Below, in pieces: positions 7,702-14,803 of a stretch of 39,036 nucleotides of DNA. Origin of the DNA: JAHDBG01 sp963922315 (GTDB lineage: Bacteria; Pseudomonadota; Gammaproteobacteria; Chromatiales; Chromatiaceae); the NCBI GenBank assembly GCA_963922315.1, contig CAWUID010000017.1:1-39036 (forward strand). The letters are read 5' to 3'. The notes beneath the pieces were generated by a model. The model saw nothing but the letters and a program-made list of their open reading frames with translations. It was not told the DNA's origin and made no database searches. Numbering within the stretch: the stretch's first letter is position 1; every line of letters starts with the position of its first letter. Both the position numbers and the translations under genes were made by a program.

Positions 7702-8823
7702 TTATGCGTTTTGAGCAAGGAATTTAATGATGCGTTTACAAGCTTTCCCATCGCCACAGGGGTTGTGAGCAACACTCATTTTCTGATAAGCGGCTGTATC
7801 AGTCAGCAGGTTACTTAATTGGTTGACGATCTGATCCACACGAGTGCCGACTAGTTTGACGGTACCGGCGTTTACCGCTTCTGGCCGTTCAGTGGTATCA
7901 CGTATTACCAATACTGGTTTGCCCAGAGAGGGTGCTTCTTCCTGCACACCACCTGAGTCAGTCAGAATCAGGTAGCTGCGACTCATCAGATACACAAAAG
8001 GCAGATAATCCAGAGGTTCTGTCAGATAGATGTTGGGTATTTTGTTGAGGAAATGGTAGACAGGTTTTTTCACTTTTGGATTCAGATGCACAGGATATAC
8101 GATACCAACATCGGGAAATTCAGCAGCAGTGTGGGCCAAAGCTTGGCAAATACGCTCAAAGCCGCTACCAAAACTTTCACGGCGATGGCCTGTGACTAGT
8201 ATTATCCTGCGGTGACAGGATAAGAAGGGAAACTGATCGGCTATTTTAGCTTGCAGGTATGGGTCATTTTCCAGTTTGTTTACGACTTTTAGCAACGCAT
8301 CAATGACAGTATTGCCAGTGACGATGATCTGTGAATCTGCTATGCCTTCATGTAGCAGGTTGAGCCTGGATGTTTCGGTGGGTGCAAAGTGTAATTTTGC
8401 TAACGCTCCAGTGATTTTCCGATTGGCCTCCTCCGGCCAGGGTGAGTACAAATTTCCTGTGCGTAGACCGGCTTCAACATGGCTCACTGAAATTTGCTGA
8501 TAGTAGGCTGCCAGTGTTACTGCAAGGGTAGTTGTCGTATCACCATGTACCAGTACCATATCAGGTCTGAATTCATCAAATACATCTTCCATTCCTTGCA
8601 GAATTGCACAGGTAATATCTGTCAGGCTTTGACCAGGTCGCATAACACTGAGATCAAAGTCAGGTTGGATTGCAAACAGATCCAACACTTGATTTAGCAT
8701 TTTACGGTGCTGACTGGTGACACAAACTTTTGCGTTGAATCGTTTGTCACTTGCCAGCGCCAGCGCCAGAGGCGCCATTTTGATAGCCTCGGGGCGAGTG
8801 CCGAAAACAGTGAGTATTTTCAC
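7702..8823 (-). CDS. wecB: UDP-N-acetylglucosamine 2-epimerase (WecB)
   Basis: The protein is a full-length non-hydrolysing UDP-GlcNAc 2-epimerase (373 residues) that makes UDP-ManNAc in the cytoplasm. Visible family motifs are TVFGTRPEAIKMAPL at the N-terminus, LVHGDTTTTLA, VEAGLRTGNLYSPWPEE, TGHRRESFG and LTDSGGVQEEAP. The start codon is GTG at 8823-8821 with only a weak upstream Shine-Dalgarno match. It is the first gene of the minus-strand nucleotide-sugar operon. It faces a 273-base divergent intergenic region that contains a palindrome with promoter-like boxes. Confidence 0.96.
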   Translation of the reverse strand: MKILTVFGTRPEAIKMAPLALALASDKRFNAKVCVTSQHRKMLNQVLDLFAIQPDFDLSVMRPGQSLTDITCAILQGMEDVFDEFRPDMVLVHGDTTTTLAVTLAAYYQQISVSHVEAGLRTGNLYSPWPEEANRKITGALAKLHFAPTETSRLNLLHEGIADSQIIVTGNTVIDALLKVVNKLENDPYLQAKIADQFPFLSCHRRIILVTGHRRESFGSGFERICQALAHTAAEFPDVGIVYPVHLNPKVKKPVYHFLNKIPNIYLTEPLDYLPFVYLMSRSYLILTDSGGVQEEAPSLGKPVLVIRDTTERPEAVNAGTVKLVGTRVDQIVNQLSNLLTDTAAYQKMSVAHNPCGDGKACKRIIKFLAQNA

Positions 8824-9096
8824 TTCAGCTTATTCAGCCTGAGTTTGGGAGGTGTGGTGGGTAGTTGCGCTATTGGCTAAGGAATTCAGCTTTACGTCAA
8901 GAGGCAAAATATAATATCATTTGCCTATGTCTGGGTGACAATCAGGTGTGATTTTTGAGATACTAAGCCTAGCATGGGTAGTGCTTTGATTTAAAAAGAT
9001 AAAATTCTTTTTCTAAGAGGGTGAAAGCCCTTTCTGTATTGAAAAGTCGAGTTCGTTAAAAAATAATCCAACTTAAACCATATGTGACTTAAGTTT
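8824..9096. promoter_or_regulatory. Divergent intergenic region between wecB and the TrpE-like gene
   Basis: This AT-rich 273-base gap separates two divergent transcription units. It holds a perfect 7-base inverted repeat (AGGCAAA, 11-base spacer, TTTGCCT) at 8902-8926 that encloses TATAAT at 8910-8915 on the plus strand. On the minus strand, TTGTCA (8941-8936) and TATTAT (8916-8911) are 19 bases apart and could drive wecB. A second inverted repeat, AACTTAA/TTAAGTT at 9070-9095, directly precedes the TrpE-like ATG, which has no Shine-Dalgarno sequence. No RNA gene or known riboswitch was recognised. Confidence 0.4.
8902..8926. promoter_or_regulatory. 25-bp palindromic operator-like site overlapping -10 boxes
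   Basis: The half-sites AGGCAAA and TTTGCCT are perfect inverted repeats around an 11-base AT-only core plus one C. The core contains a consensus TATAAT on the plus strand and TATTAT on the minus strand. A repressor dimer bound here could control both divergent units. No regulator gene is adjacent, and the binding protein is unknown. Confidence 0.35.
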
Positions 9097-10515
9097 ATGT
9101 GGAATTTAGATATCAGTTGGCTTCGTGAGACAGCAATAGAGTATCAGCTTGGGTTTGATATTGATTGTTATCAATTATTTGCTTTTTTGAAATTGCATTA
9201 TTCCAATTGTTATTATTTTGAGTCTTTGGCTCTTCCCAGGCACCAAGACCGTTATTTTACACTCGGCTTTGATCCTGCTTTTGTGGTGGCTGCGCGTGGT
9301 AATGTGTTAGAACTGTCCGGAGATTCCGAGGTTCTGCAAAAAACCACTAGTCAGAAAAATACGGGCTTTATTTGCACTTCTGTGGATAATCCCTACCATT
9401 TTTTACAAAGATCGGGTTTCACACACTCTTGTCGGCTACAACAAGGCGGATTGATCGGCTATTTTTCGCATGAAGCAATGAATTATTTGGAGACGAGCTT
9501 GCAACTGCCAGAGCATGGTGATTTTAGTGCGTTTAAGCTCGGTTTTTATTATGATGGACTGATATATGATACGACAACAGGAATTTTATTTTATTATTCG
9601 TTATATCAGGATCGTGTTAACTTGGTTAAACGTTTGATTGCTGAAGCAAGTTCTTATCAGTTGCCAACCCGATTAGCCAAAGTTGATTTTATCGGTGATA
9701 GTGTGTCACAGGATCAATTTATCACGGCAGTCAATCATACGAAGGAAAAGATCCACCGAGGTTTTTCTTTCCAGGCTGAGGTTGGCTTTAAGTCGAACTA
9801 CCAGATTAGCGGCGATAAATTAGCGATTTACCATCGTCTTCGCCAGATTAATCCCAGCCCTTATATGTTTTATGTGGTATTTGGTGAACAGGAGCTATTT
9901 GGAGCCAGTCCTGAAATTCTGATTTCAGCGAAGCAGGGCCGCTTGTTGACGACACCAACCGCAGGTACTATCACAAGGGGTAAAAATAAGAGCGAAGATA
10001 TGTGTTTAGCGCGTCACTTGCTTAGTGACCCGAAGGAAATTGCTGAGCATAACATGCTGGTTGACCTACATCGCAATGATTTAGCTCGTGTATGCCAGCC
10101 GGGTTCTGTTCAGGTGTCTGATTTGATGTATATTATTCAGTTCAGTCATGTGCAGCACATTGTATCTGATGTTGTAGGTACCTTGCGAGCAGATAAATCA
10201 GCTTTTGATGCATTAGCAGCGATTTTTCCCGGAGGTGTGGTAACCGGTGCGCCGAAGATTGAAACGATTAAAATTATCGCTGAAAATGAACAGGTGCCGA
10301 GAGGGCCTTACGGTGGTGCTGTCGGGCGTTTTTCATTTAATGGCGACTGCGATTTTTGTCTGCCGATCCGTAGCTTTTTTTGCGCAGGTGAGAATTGTTT
10401 TGCGCAAACTTCCGCAGGTGTTGTGTATGATTCGGTGCCGGAAAAGGAGTATCGTGAGGTGACTCATAAGCTGGCTGCTATGCGCCAGACATTACGCGAA
10501 CTGGGAGAGCGGTAA
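9097..10515 (+). CDS. Chorismate-utilising enzyme, TrpE/PabB-type component I
   Basis: The 472-residue protein has the complete chorismate-binding C-terminal half: EHNMLVDLHRNDLARV, FPGGVVTGAPKIETIKII and a C-terminal AGVVYDS motif. It would convert chorismate to anthranilate or aminodeoxychorismate with ammonia from the glutaminase encoded next door. At the diagnostic position it reads TPTAGT with alanine (about A289). That is TrpE-like, not the lysine of E. coli-type PabB, whereas the FPGG-VTGAPK segment is more PabB-like. The N-terminal half is rich in Tyr, Phe and Asn and the gene is clearly more AT-rich than its neighbours, suggesting transfer. Only one in-frame ATG fits the start; no Shine-Dalgarno is visible. 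Anthranilate versus 4-amino-4-deoxychorismate synthase cannot be settled by eye. Confidence 0.82.
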   Translation: MWNLDISWLRETAIEYQLGFDIDCYQLFAFLKLHYSNCYYFESLALPRHQDRYFTLGFDPAFVVAARGNVLELSGDSEVLQKTTSQKNTGFICTSVDNPYHFLQRSGFTHSCRLQQGGLIGYFSHEAMNYLETSLQLPEHGDFSAFKLGFYYDGLIYDTTTGILFYYSLYQDRVNLVKRLIAEASSYQLPTRLAKVDFIGDSVSQDQFITAVNHTKEKIHRGFSFQAEVGFKSNYQISGDKLAIYHRLRQINPSPYMFYVVFGEQELFGASPEILISAKQGRLLTTPTAGTITRGKNKSEDMCLARHLLSDPKEIAEHNMLVDLHRNDLARVCQPGSVQVSDLMYIIQFSHVQHIVSDVVGTLRADKSAFDALAAIFPGGVVTGAPKIETIKIIAENEQVPRGPYGGAVGRFSFNGDCDFCLPIRSFFCAGENCFAQTSAGVVYDSVPEKEYREVTHKLAAMRQTLRELGER

Positions 10516-10516
10516 T

Positions 10517-11155
10517 ATGGCAAAGCAGCGCCGCATTTTGTTGATTGACAACTATGATTCATTCACCTACAACCTGCAGCACTTGATTCAGATTCATTCT
10601 GACGTGGTGCTGACAGTGCGGCGCAATGATCAGGACTTTTTATCTGATCTGGCACAGGGTGCATTTGCTGGTGTCATAATTGGCCCCGGGCCTGGCTCGC
10701 CGGAAGATCCGGGTTATTTTGGCCATAATCAGGAAGTCATTCTGCGTTTTGGTACTCAGGGGTTACCGGTCTTAGGTGTTTGCTTGGGTTTTCAGGGAAT
10801 TTATTATAGCTTTGGTGGACAGCTTAAAGTTGCTGCTTTGCCGATGCACGGTAAAGTGAGCCGGTTGGATATCCGGGAGACTGGTGTTTTATTGCAAGGC
10901 GTGCCTTCGGGTGTTCGGGTGATGCGTTATCATTCAATTCTGGCAGATCTTGTTGCGCAAGTGCCTGACTGTTTTCATCTTACGGCGTTTACGAGTCAGG
11001 ATGATGATGCAGACTCTGTCGCTCAGAATGGTGCTGAGTTGATGGCGCTGGAGCATCGTGACCACCCGATTTTCGGTGTGCAGTTTCATCCTGAGTCATT
11101 TGCGACTGAATATGGCGGTCAGATGATTAAAAATTTTTTGCGTGTTTGCCGGTAA
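10517..11155 (+). CDS. Glutamine amidotransferase, TrpG/PabA-type component II
   Basis: This 212-residue class I glutamine amidotransferase supplies ammonia to the TrpE/PabB-like partner. It starts with the family motif ILLIDNYDSFTYNL and has the oxyanion motif GPGPGSPEDPG. The nucleophile is C89 in GVCLGFQGI, and the His-Glu pair is in VQFHPESFATE. The usual histidine after GVCLG (GVCLGHQ) is replaced by phenylalanine, an unusual variant. The ATG begins 1 base after the upstream TAA, with a GGGAG ribosome-binding site, so the two subunits are coupled. Product assignment follows the partner and is uncertain. Confidence 0.85.
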   Translation: MAKQRRILLIDNYDSFTYNLQHLIQIHSDVVLTVRRNDQDFLSDLAQGAFAGVIIGPGPGSPEDPGYFGHNQEVILRFGTQGLPVLGVCLGFQGIYYSFGGQLKVAALPMHGKVSRLDIRETGVLLQGVPSGVRVMRYHSILADLVAQVPDCFHLTAFTSQDDDADSVAQNGAELMALEHRDHPIFGVQFHPESFATEYGGQMIKNFLRVCR

Positions 11156-11170
11156 TGATTTGGTGTTGGT

Positions 11171-11656
11171 ATGCTTGGTGAGCAGGAAGTTTTGCAGACG
11201 GTGACGAAGATAGTGACTTCTGAAGCAGCAATGATTGCCTTGGGAATGCGGTTAGGGCGGTATTCAGACTGTATCGGGACTGTATTTTTACAGGGTGAGC
11301 TGGGTGTTGGCAAAACGACCTTTGTGCGCGGTTGGTTACAAGGCAAAGGTTATGTGGGTGCTGTTAAGAGCCCGACCTATTCGCTGGTTGTGTCTTATCC
11401 TCTGGCTGACGGTGTTTGTTATCACCTGGATTTGTACCGTTTAGGCTCGGGTGATGAAGTGGAATCTTTAGGTTTGCGCGACCTGTTGGTTGACTCAGCC
11501 TTAATGTTTGTTGAATGGCCTGAACAAGCAGCAGGTTGGCTGCCTCAGCCTGATCTGTGTATAAAAATGCGTTATGCTGCTGCTGGTGGGCGTGAGATTA
11601 TTCTGAAAGCGGGTACTCAGATTGCAAATAATTTGCTCTGTGACTTGTTTATATAA
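11171..11656 (+). CDS. tsaE: tRNA threonylcarbamoyladenosine biosynthesis ATPase TsaE
   Basis: TsaE is the ATPase of the TsaBDE complex that makes t6A37 in ANN-decoding tRNAs. The 161-residue product shows the Walker A motif GELGVGKTTF at residues 42-51. It also has SPTYSLVVSY (switch region), HLDLYRL and the conserved FVEWPEQA. Length and motif order are normal. It lies 15 bases after the amidotransferase gene without a strong Shine-Dalgarno. Its last codons carry the probable -35 region of the 4.5S RNA promoter. The usual neighbours amiB and mutL are absent. Confidence 0.95.
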   Translation: MLGEQEVLQTVTKIVTSEAAMIALGMRLGRYSDCIGTVFLQGELGVGKTTFVRGWLQGKGYVGAVKSPTYSLVVSYPLADGVCYHLDLYRLGSGDEVESLGLRDLLVDSALMFVEWPEQAAGWLPQPDLCIKMRYAAAGGREIILKAGTQIANNLLCDLFI

Positions 11657-11674
11657 GCCTTGATCTGCGATAAT
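11645..11674 (+). promoter_or_regulatory. Promoter of the 4.5S RNA gene
   Basis: An extended -10 element, TGC followed by GATAAT at 11669-11674, lies 8 bases before the predicted RNA 5' end at 11683. A weak -35 match, TTGTTT (11645-11650), lies 18 bases upstream, inside the tsaE stop region. The position relative to the RNA start fits a sigma-70 promoter well. Confidence 0.6.
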
Positions 11675-11682
11675 GCACAACT

Positions 11683-11790
11683 ATGGTCCTTGTTGGTTCT
11701 TCGCAATGCGATATAGTGAATCTGGTCAGGCCCGGAAGGGAGCAGCCATAACTATTGAGGCAGGTGCTGAGGTGCGCTGGCAAGGGCCAT
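11683..11790 (+). ncRNA. ffs: Signal recognition particle 4.5S RNA (small SRP RNA)
   Basis: The sequence contains the diagnostic SRP domain IV core, with GGTCAGGCCCGGAAGGGAGC followed by AGCC, including the GGAA tetraloop and both internal-loop strands bound by Ffh. It closely matches E. coli 4.5S RNA, which also has the upstream TGTTGGTTCT segment. The 5' ATGGTCCTTG (11683-11692) pairs with the 3' CAAGGGCCAT (11781-11790) with a single G-U, closing a rod of about 108 nt. The RNA is followed by TTTTT (11791-11795), which could terminate it. The RNA guides membrane-protein ribosomes with Ffh. Its last 39 bases lie antisense to the 3' end of the wzz-like gene. Confidence 0.95.
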
Positions 11791-12750
11791 TTTTTGTTGG
11801 TGGTTTTGTACTGCATTTCTGATCAGAGCGATAATAACGCCGAGTATTAAACCGCCGATCAGGCTGAGTAATAAAATCATGCTGCGCTTAGGTTTAACTG
11901 GGTGCTCAGGTGCAACGGCAGGATCCAGCACTTCAAATGCATATTCTTCGTTGGCTTTAGCCAAGGTGATGTTCTTTGTTTGTTCCTGAATCAGTTCGGC
12001 ATACAGTACCCGTAGTTCATCTAATCGGGCGGTTTTTAACTGTTTGTTTAAATAAGCTATGCTATTCTCAGCTTTGTTAATAGCCTGTTCACGTAATACC
12101 CGGTTGATTCGAATGATGAGCTGATTTGCCCATTTTGCCGTCAATTCTGGCTCTGACCAATTAAAGCGCAGGTTAACTAGGCTTGTTTTTTTGTCGACAG
12201 AGATAGATAAAGCGCTTTTGAATTTCCTGTAAGCTTGTTCTGATCTTGGTTCCAGAGTGTCAGGCTGAACTTTATTTTTGGTTAGGATCCATGAATTCCA
12301 CCAGCTATCATTGGTTTTCGGGTGTGATTTCCATGACTCTGTATTAGCATTCCATTGCCCGGGAAAAAGTAACGGTTTCAATCTGTTGTCTCGTATAAAG
12401 CCTTGCATAAAACGACGAGACTCCAGTGTTGCGATAGCAGTATTCAGGCTGCTGTGTGTCGGTAGTGAAATACCGGCGAGTCCGGCCAGTCCGGAATATT
12501 GATCGGCAAGCGATGCAAAGCGACCAGTGCTTTTTTGTGCGGTAGTCGGTGATAATAATGCCTCTGCTTGATAAATTGGTGTCGCGGACAAAACATAGGC
12601 AAACCCTAATGTGATCGTTATCAGGGTGGTGATAAATAGCGTGAGCTTACGTTGCCAGATTGCTTGCCATAATTCCAGCAGGCTGATTTCATCATCTTGT
12701 ACATAAGGGTGGGGTGCTTGGTTGGCTGCAGACGATGGTTGTGTTGGCAT
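11752..12750 (-). CDS. Wzz-type polysaccharide chain-length regulator (co-polymerase)
   Basis: The 332-residue product has the Wzz architecture. A short cytoplasmic N-terminus (EISLLELWQAIWQRK) precedes a first membrane helix at about residues 36-55. A long periplasmic alpha/beta domain with a coiled region follows, then a C-terminal membrane helix near residues 287-310 preceded by a proline-rich motif (PEHPVKPKRS). Such proteins control chain length of O-antigen or capsule in Wzy-dependent systems. The ATG at 12750 follows the upstream stop by 16 bases; a GTG at 12792 would extend it 14 residues into the upstream gene. The last 12 codons and stop lie on the complement of the 4.5S RNA gene, so the tail (MALASAPQHLPQ) is constrained by the RNA. 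It is the last gene of the directon. Confidence 0.9.
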   Translation of the reverse strand: MPTQPSSAANQAPHPYVQDDEISLLELWQAIWQRKLTLFITTLITITLGFAYVLSATPIYQAEALLSPTTAQKSTGRFASLADQYSGLAGLAGISLPTHSSLNTAIATLESRRFMQGFIRDNRLKPLLFPGQWNANTESWKSHPKTNDSWWNSWILTKNKVQPDTLEPRSEQAYRKFKSALSISVDKKTSLVNLRFNWSEPELTAKWANQLIIRINRVLREQAINKAENSIAYLNKQLKTARLDELRVLYAELIQEQTKNITLAKANEEYAFEVLDPAVAPEHPVKPKRSMILLLSLIGGLILGVIIALIRNAVQNHQQKMALASAPQHLPQ

Positions 12751-12766
12751 GAATGTTTGAGTGTGG

Positions 12767-14803
12767 TTAATCCAGTAGTGTGTGCCAGTCACGAGTGACG
12801 GCGACCACAGTACTATTTCGTGTTAAAGAATATAACCTACGGTTATGTTGTAAGCTCTGTCCATGGTCATGAGTGAGAGACTGCCACCTGAGTTGGACAT
12901 GGGGTTGTTTGTGACCTGTCCGTAAAGGTGTCAGTGGCAACGAGAGATAAATTCCTTTGTCTTGGTAACGAATATCAGATTTTCTGCTTAGCGTGGCATA
13001 GACACCAACTCGAGCACCATTTGCGAAATGATGAGCAATATCTAGTGTAGCACCGATATCTCGTGCTAAGTAACGCCCGACGCTTAGCTTAATATCCAAA
13101 TCCTGCGCAGCAATATGGTAATAACCGCTCAAGTGTCCGGTTGTGGTCTGATAGTCCTGTAGACCGATTAGTTGGCTAACATCCCTTTTTCTGACACGAT
13201 GTAGGTCAATGCCGAATGCCCAAGGTCGGTTATATGGCTGGTATAAAAACTCTGTACTAATGCCGGTATACATCTTTTCCAGTAACCCGATACTGGCCCT
13301 GGCATACCAATCTGTATCCGGTTTCCATTGATAGTTCAGTGACAGGTCTTCAATGCCATGATTTGTATAGTGTTGTCTGTCTCGTCTTACAGCGGCGAGG
13401 TGGGTGTTCTGTGCGGGAGGTAATTTGGACAAGTTGTCGCTAATGTTGAGGGCGAAGCTGCCGGTCAGAGACCAGTTGGGAGCCAGCCGACATAGGCCTG
13501 ACAGGTGGGTCTGAAATTGGTGATAATAACCTTTGTTGCTGGTCAGATGTTGGCGTAATTCCGGGGTTATGGTGCCGGTGCAGTTGGGATAAGTGGCCTC
13601 AGCAGATTCTGCTGGCATTGGGTTGGTTGGAGGGTGTAACAAGCGTGTGTGCCGCCAGATTTCTTCCGGACTACTTCGATGAGCAATTGCTTTCGCAAAA
13701 TTCCAGCGCGGCAATATGATTGAGCTGGCTGCCAAGCCCTGTTGTTGCTCAATATAGTGTAATTTCGGAATTGTTTTTTCAGACAGATATTGAGATGCGA
13801 TACGAGCTATATGACCCAGTGCCTGCGGTGTGGTTGTCAGATTCGGGTGTGTGCCCTGTACTGTCAGGGTCTGTTGTTGTATCCGGGCATAATCAGTATG
13901 GAATCCGGATTGTTTCAGGTCGGAGATAATATTTTGTAATGCATGCTGGCTGGATCTTCTGAATTGAGAACCAGGCGTCTTAATGTTTTTTGTTACAGGG
14001 TTTGTCCGGCGAACATTGGTGTACAAAACTGCCTGAGCTGTCAGTATTTCTCCGCCGGATACTCCAATAGAAAGGTCGATACCCGGTTCAGGTCGATAGG
14101 TCAGACCGATGTTTAGTGGTGAACGAGATGGTTGATGAATTTTATTAGATTCGTGGCGATGATCATTCGGGTCCAGTTCTAGCTTCAGGGTCAGGCCTGG
14201 TATTCCTGTTTGGTAGCTGGCTCCGGCAAATAGTGCAGCATGAACACCACGAAACCACGCATCTGTGCGAATAACACCGTTACTGTCGTGTTTACGCTTA
14301 TCTAGGTGTGATCCCAGAATACGTAACGGATTTTTGAATTTGCTACCTGTAGCAAAATAGCCCCACCCCAGCCCCAGGGTAAAGTCCCAGTCATAATATT
14401 GCTTTGAGGCAACGAGATATTCTCCGGCGAGAGTGTCAGCTCCGGCAAATCGGTGGAAACTACGAATCCCCAGCGCAATCTGTGGTAAGTGTGTTGATTC
14501 CTGATATAGTTGGATTTTGGTGTTGAATCGTGTATTCCAGCTTTTGTCTTGCTCAAGCCGTGTATAGCTCAGGCTGGATTCCAGCCAGGGAAAGCTCTGC
14601 AGGGTAGTAAAATAATGTTGATAATGTTTGGTATGGGAAATACCGAAAGACAGGGTACCAGATTCTGCAAAGCGGGCGGTTGGTAGTTGTAATAATCCAA
14701 CCTCACCCCATTGGTTGAGAGATGTCGTTGCACTGAAGCCGATACTTGCCGACCCGATGCTTAGGCTTAGAATGAATCCGTTAAGCCAGCGGCTTATTTT
14801 CAT
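12767..14803 (-). CDS. YjbH/GfcD-family outer-membrane exopolysaccharide protein
   Basis: This 678-residue protein has a signal peptide at about residues 1-24 (hydrophobic stretch ending FSATTS). A YjbH/GfcD-type barrel follows, beginning NQWGEVGLLQLPTARFAESG, with alternating aromatic beta-strand sequence throughout and a C-terminal half rich in strand-like repeats. In E. coli, GfcD/YjbH accompany Wza-like proteins in group 4 capsule and related exopolysaccharide operons. Its ATG overlaps the stop of the SLBB gene (TGATG), so they are coupled. The family is well supported; the precise role (secretin-associated pore or polymer passage) is unproved. Confidence 0.85.
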   Translation of the reverse strand: MKISRWLNGFILSLSIGSASIGFSATTSLNQWGEVGLLQLPTARFAESGTLSFGISHTKHYQHYFTTLQSFPWLESSLSYTRLEQDKSWNTRFNTKIQLYQESTHLPQIALGIRSFHRFAGADTLAGEYLVASKQYYDWDFTLGLGWGYFATGSKFKNPLRILGSHLDKRKHDSNGVIRTDAWFRGVHAALFAGASYQTGIPGLTLKLELDPNDHRHESNKIHQPSRSPLNIGLTYRPEPGIDLSIGVSGGEILTAQAVLYTNVRRTNPVTKNIKTPGSQFRRSSQHALQNIISDLKQSGFHTDYARIQQQTLTVQGTHPNLTTTPQALGHIARIASQYLSEKTIPKLHYIEQQQGLAASSIILPRWNFAKAIAHRSSPEEIWRHTRLLHPPTNPMPAESAEATYPNCTGTITPELRQHLTSNKGYYHQFQTHLSGLCRLAPNWSLTGSFALNISDNLSKLPPAQNTHLAAVRRDRQHYTNHGIEDLSLNYQWKPDTDWYARASIGLLEKMYTGISTEFLYQPYNRPWAFGIDLHRVRKRDVSQLIGLQDYQTTTGHLSGYYHIAAQDLDIKLSVGRYLARDIGATLDIAHHFANGARVGVYATLSRKSDIRYQDKGIYLSLPLTPLRTGHKQPHVQLRWQSLTHDHGQSLQHNRRLYSLTRNSTVVAVTRDWHTLLD

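Noticed and set aside
11752..11790. Possibility that the wzz-like gene is truncated by the SRP RNA gene
   Set aside because: The C-terminal membrane helix and short cytoplasmic tail are complete, so the protein looks full length.
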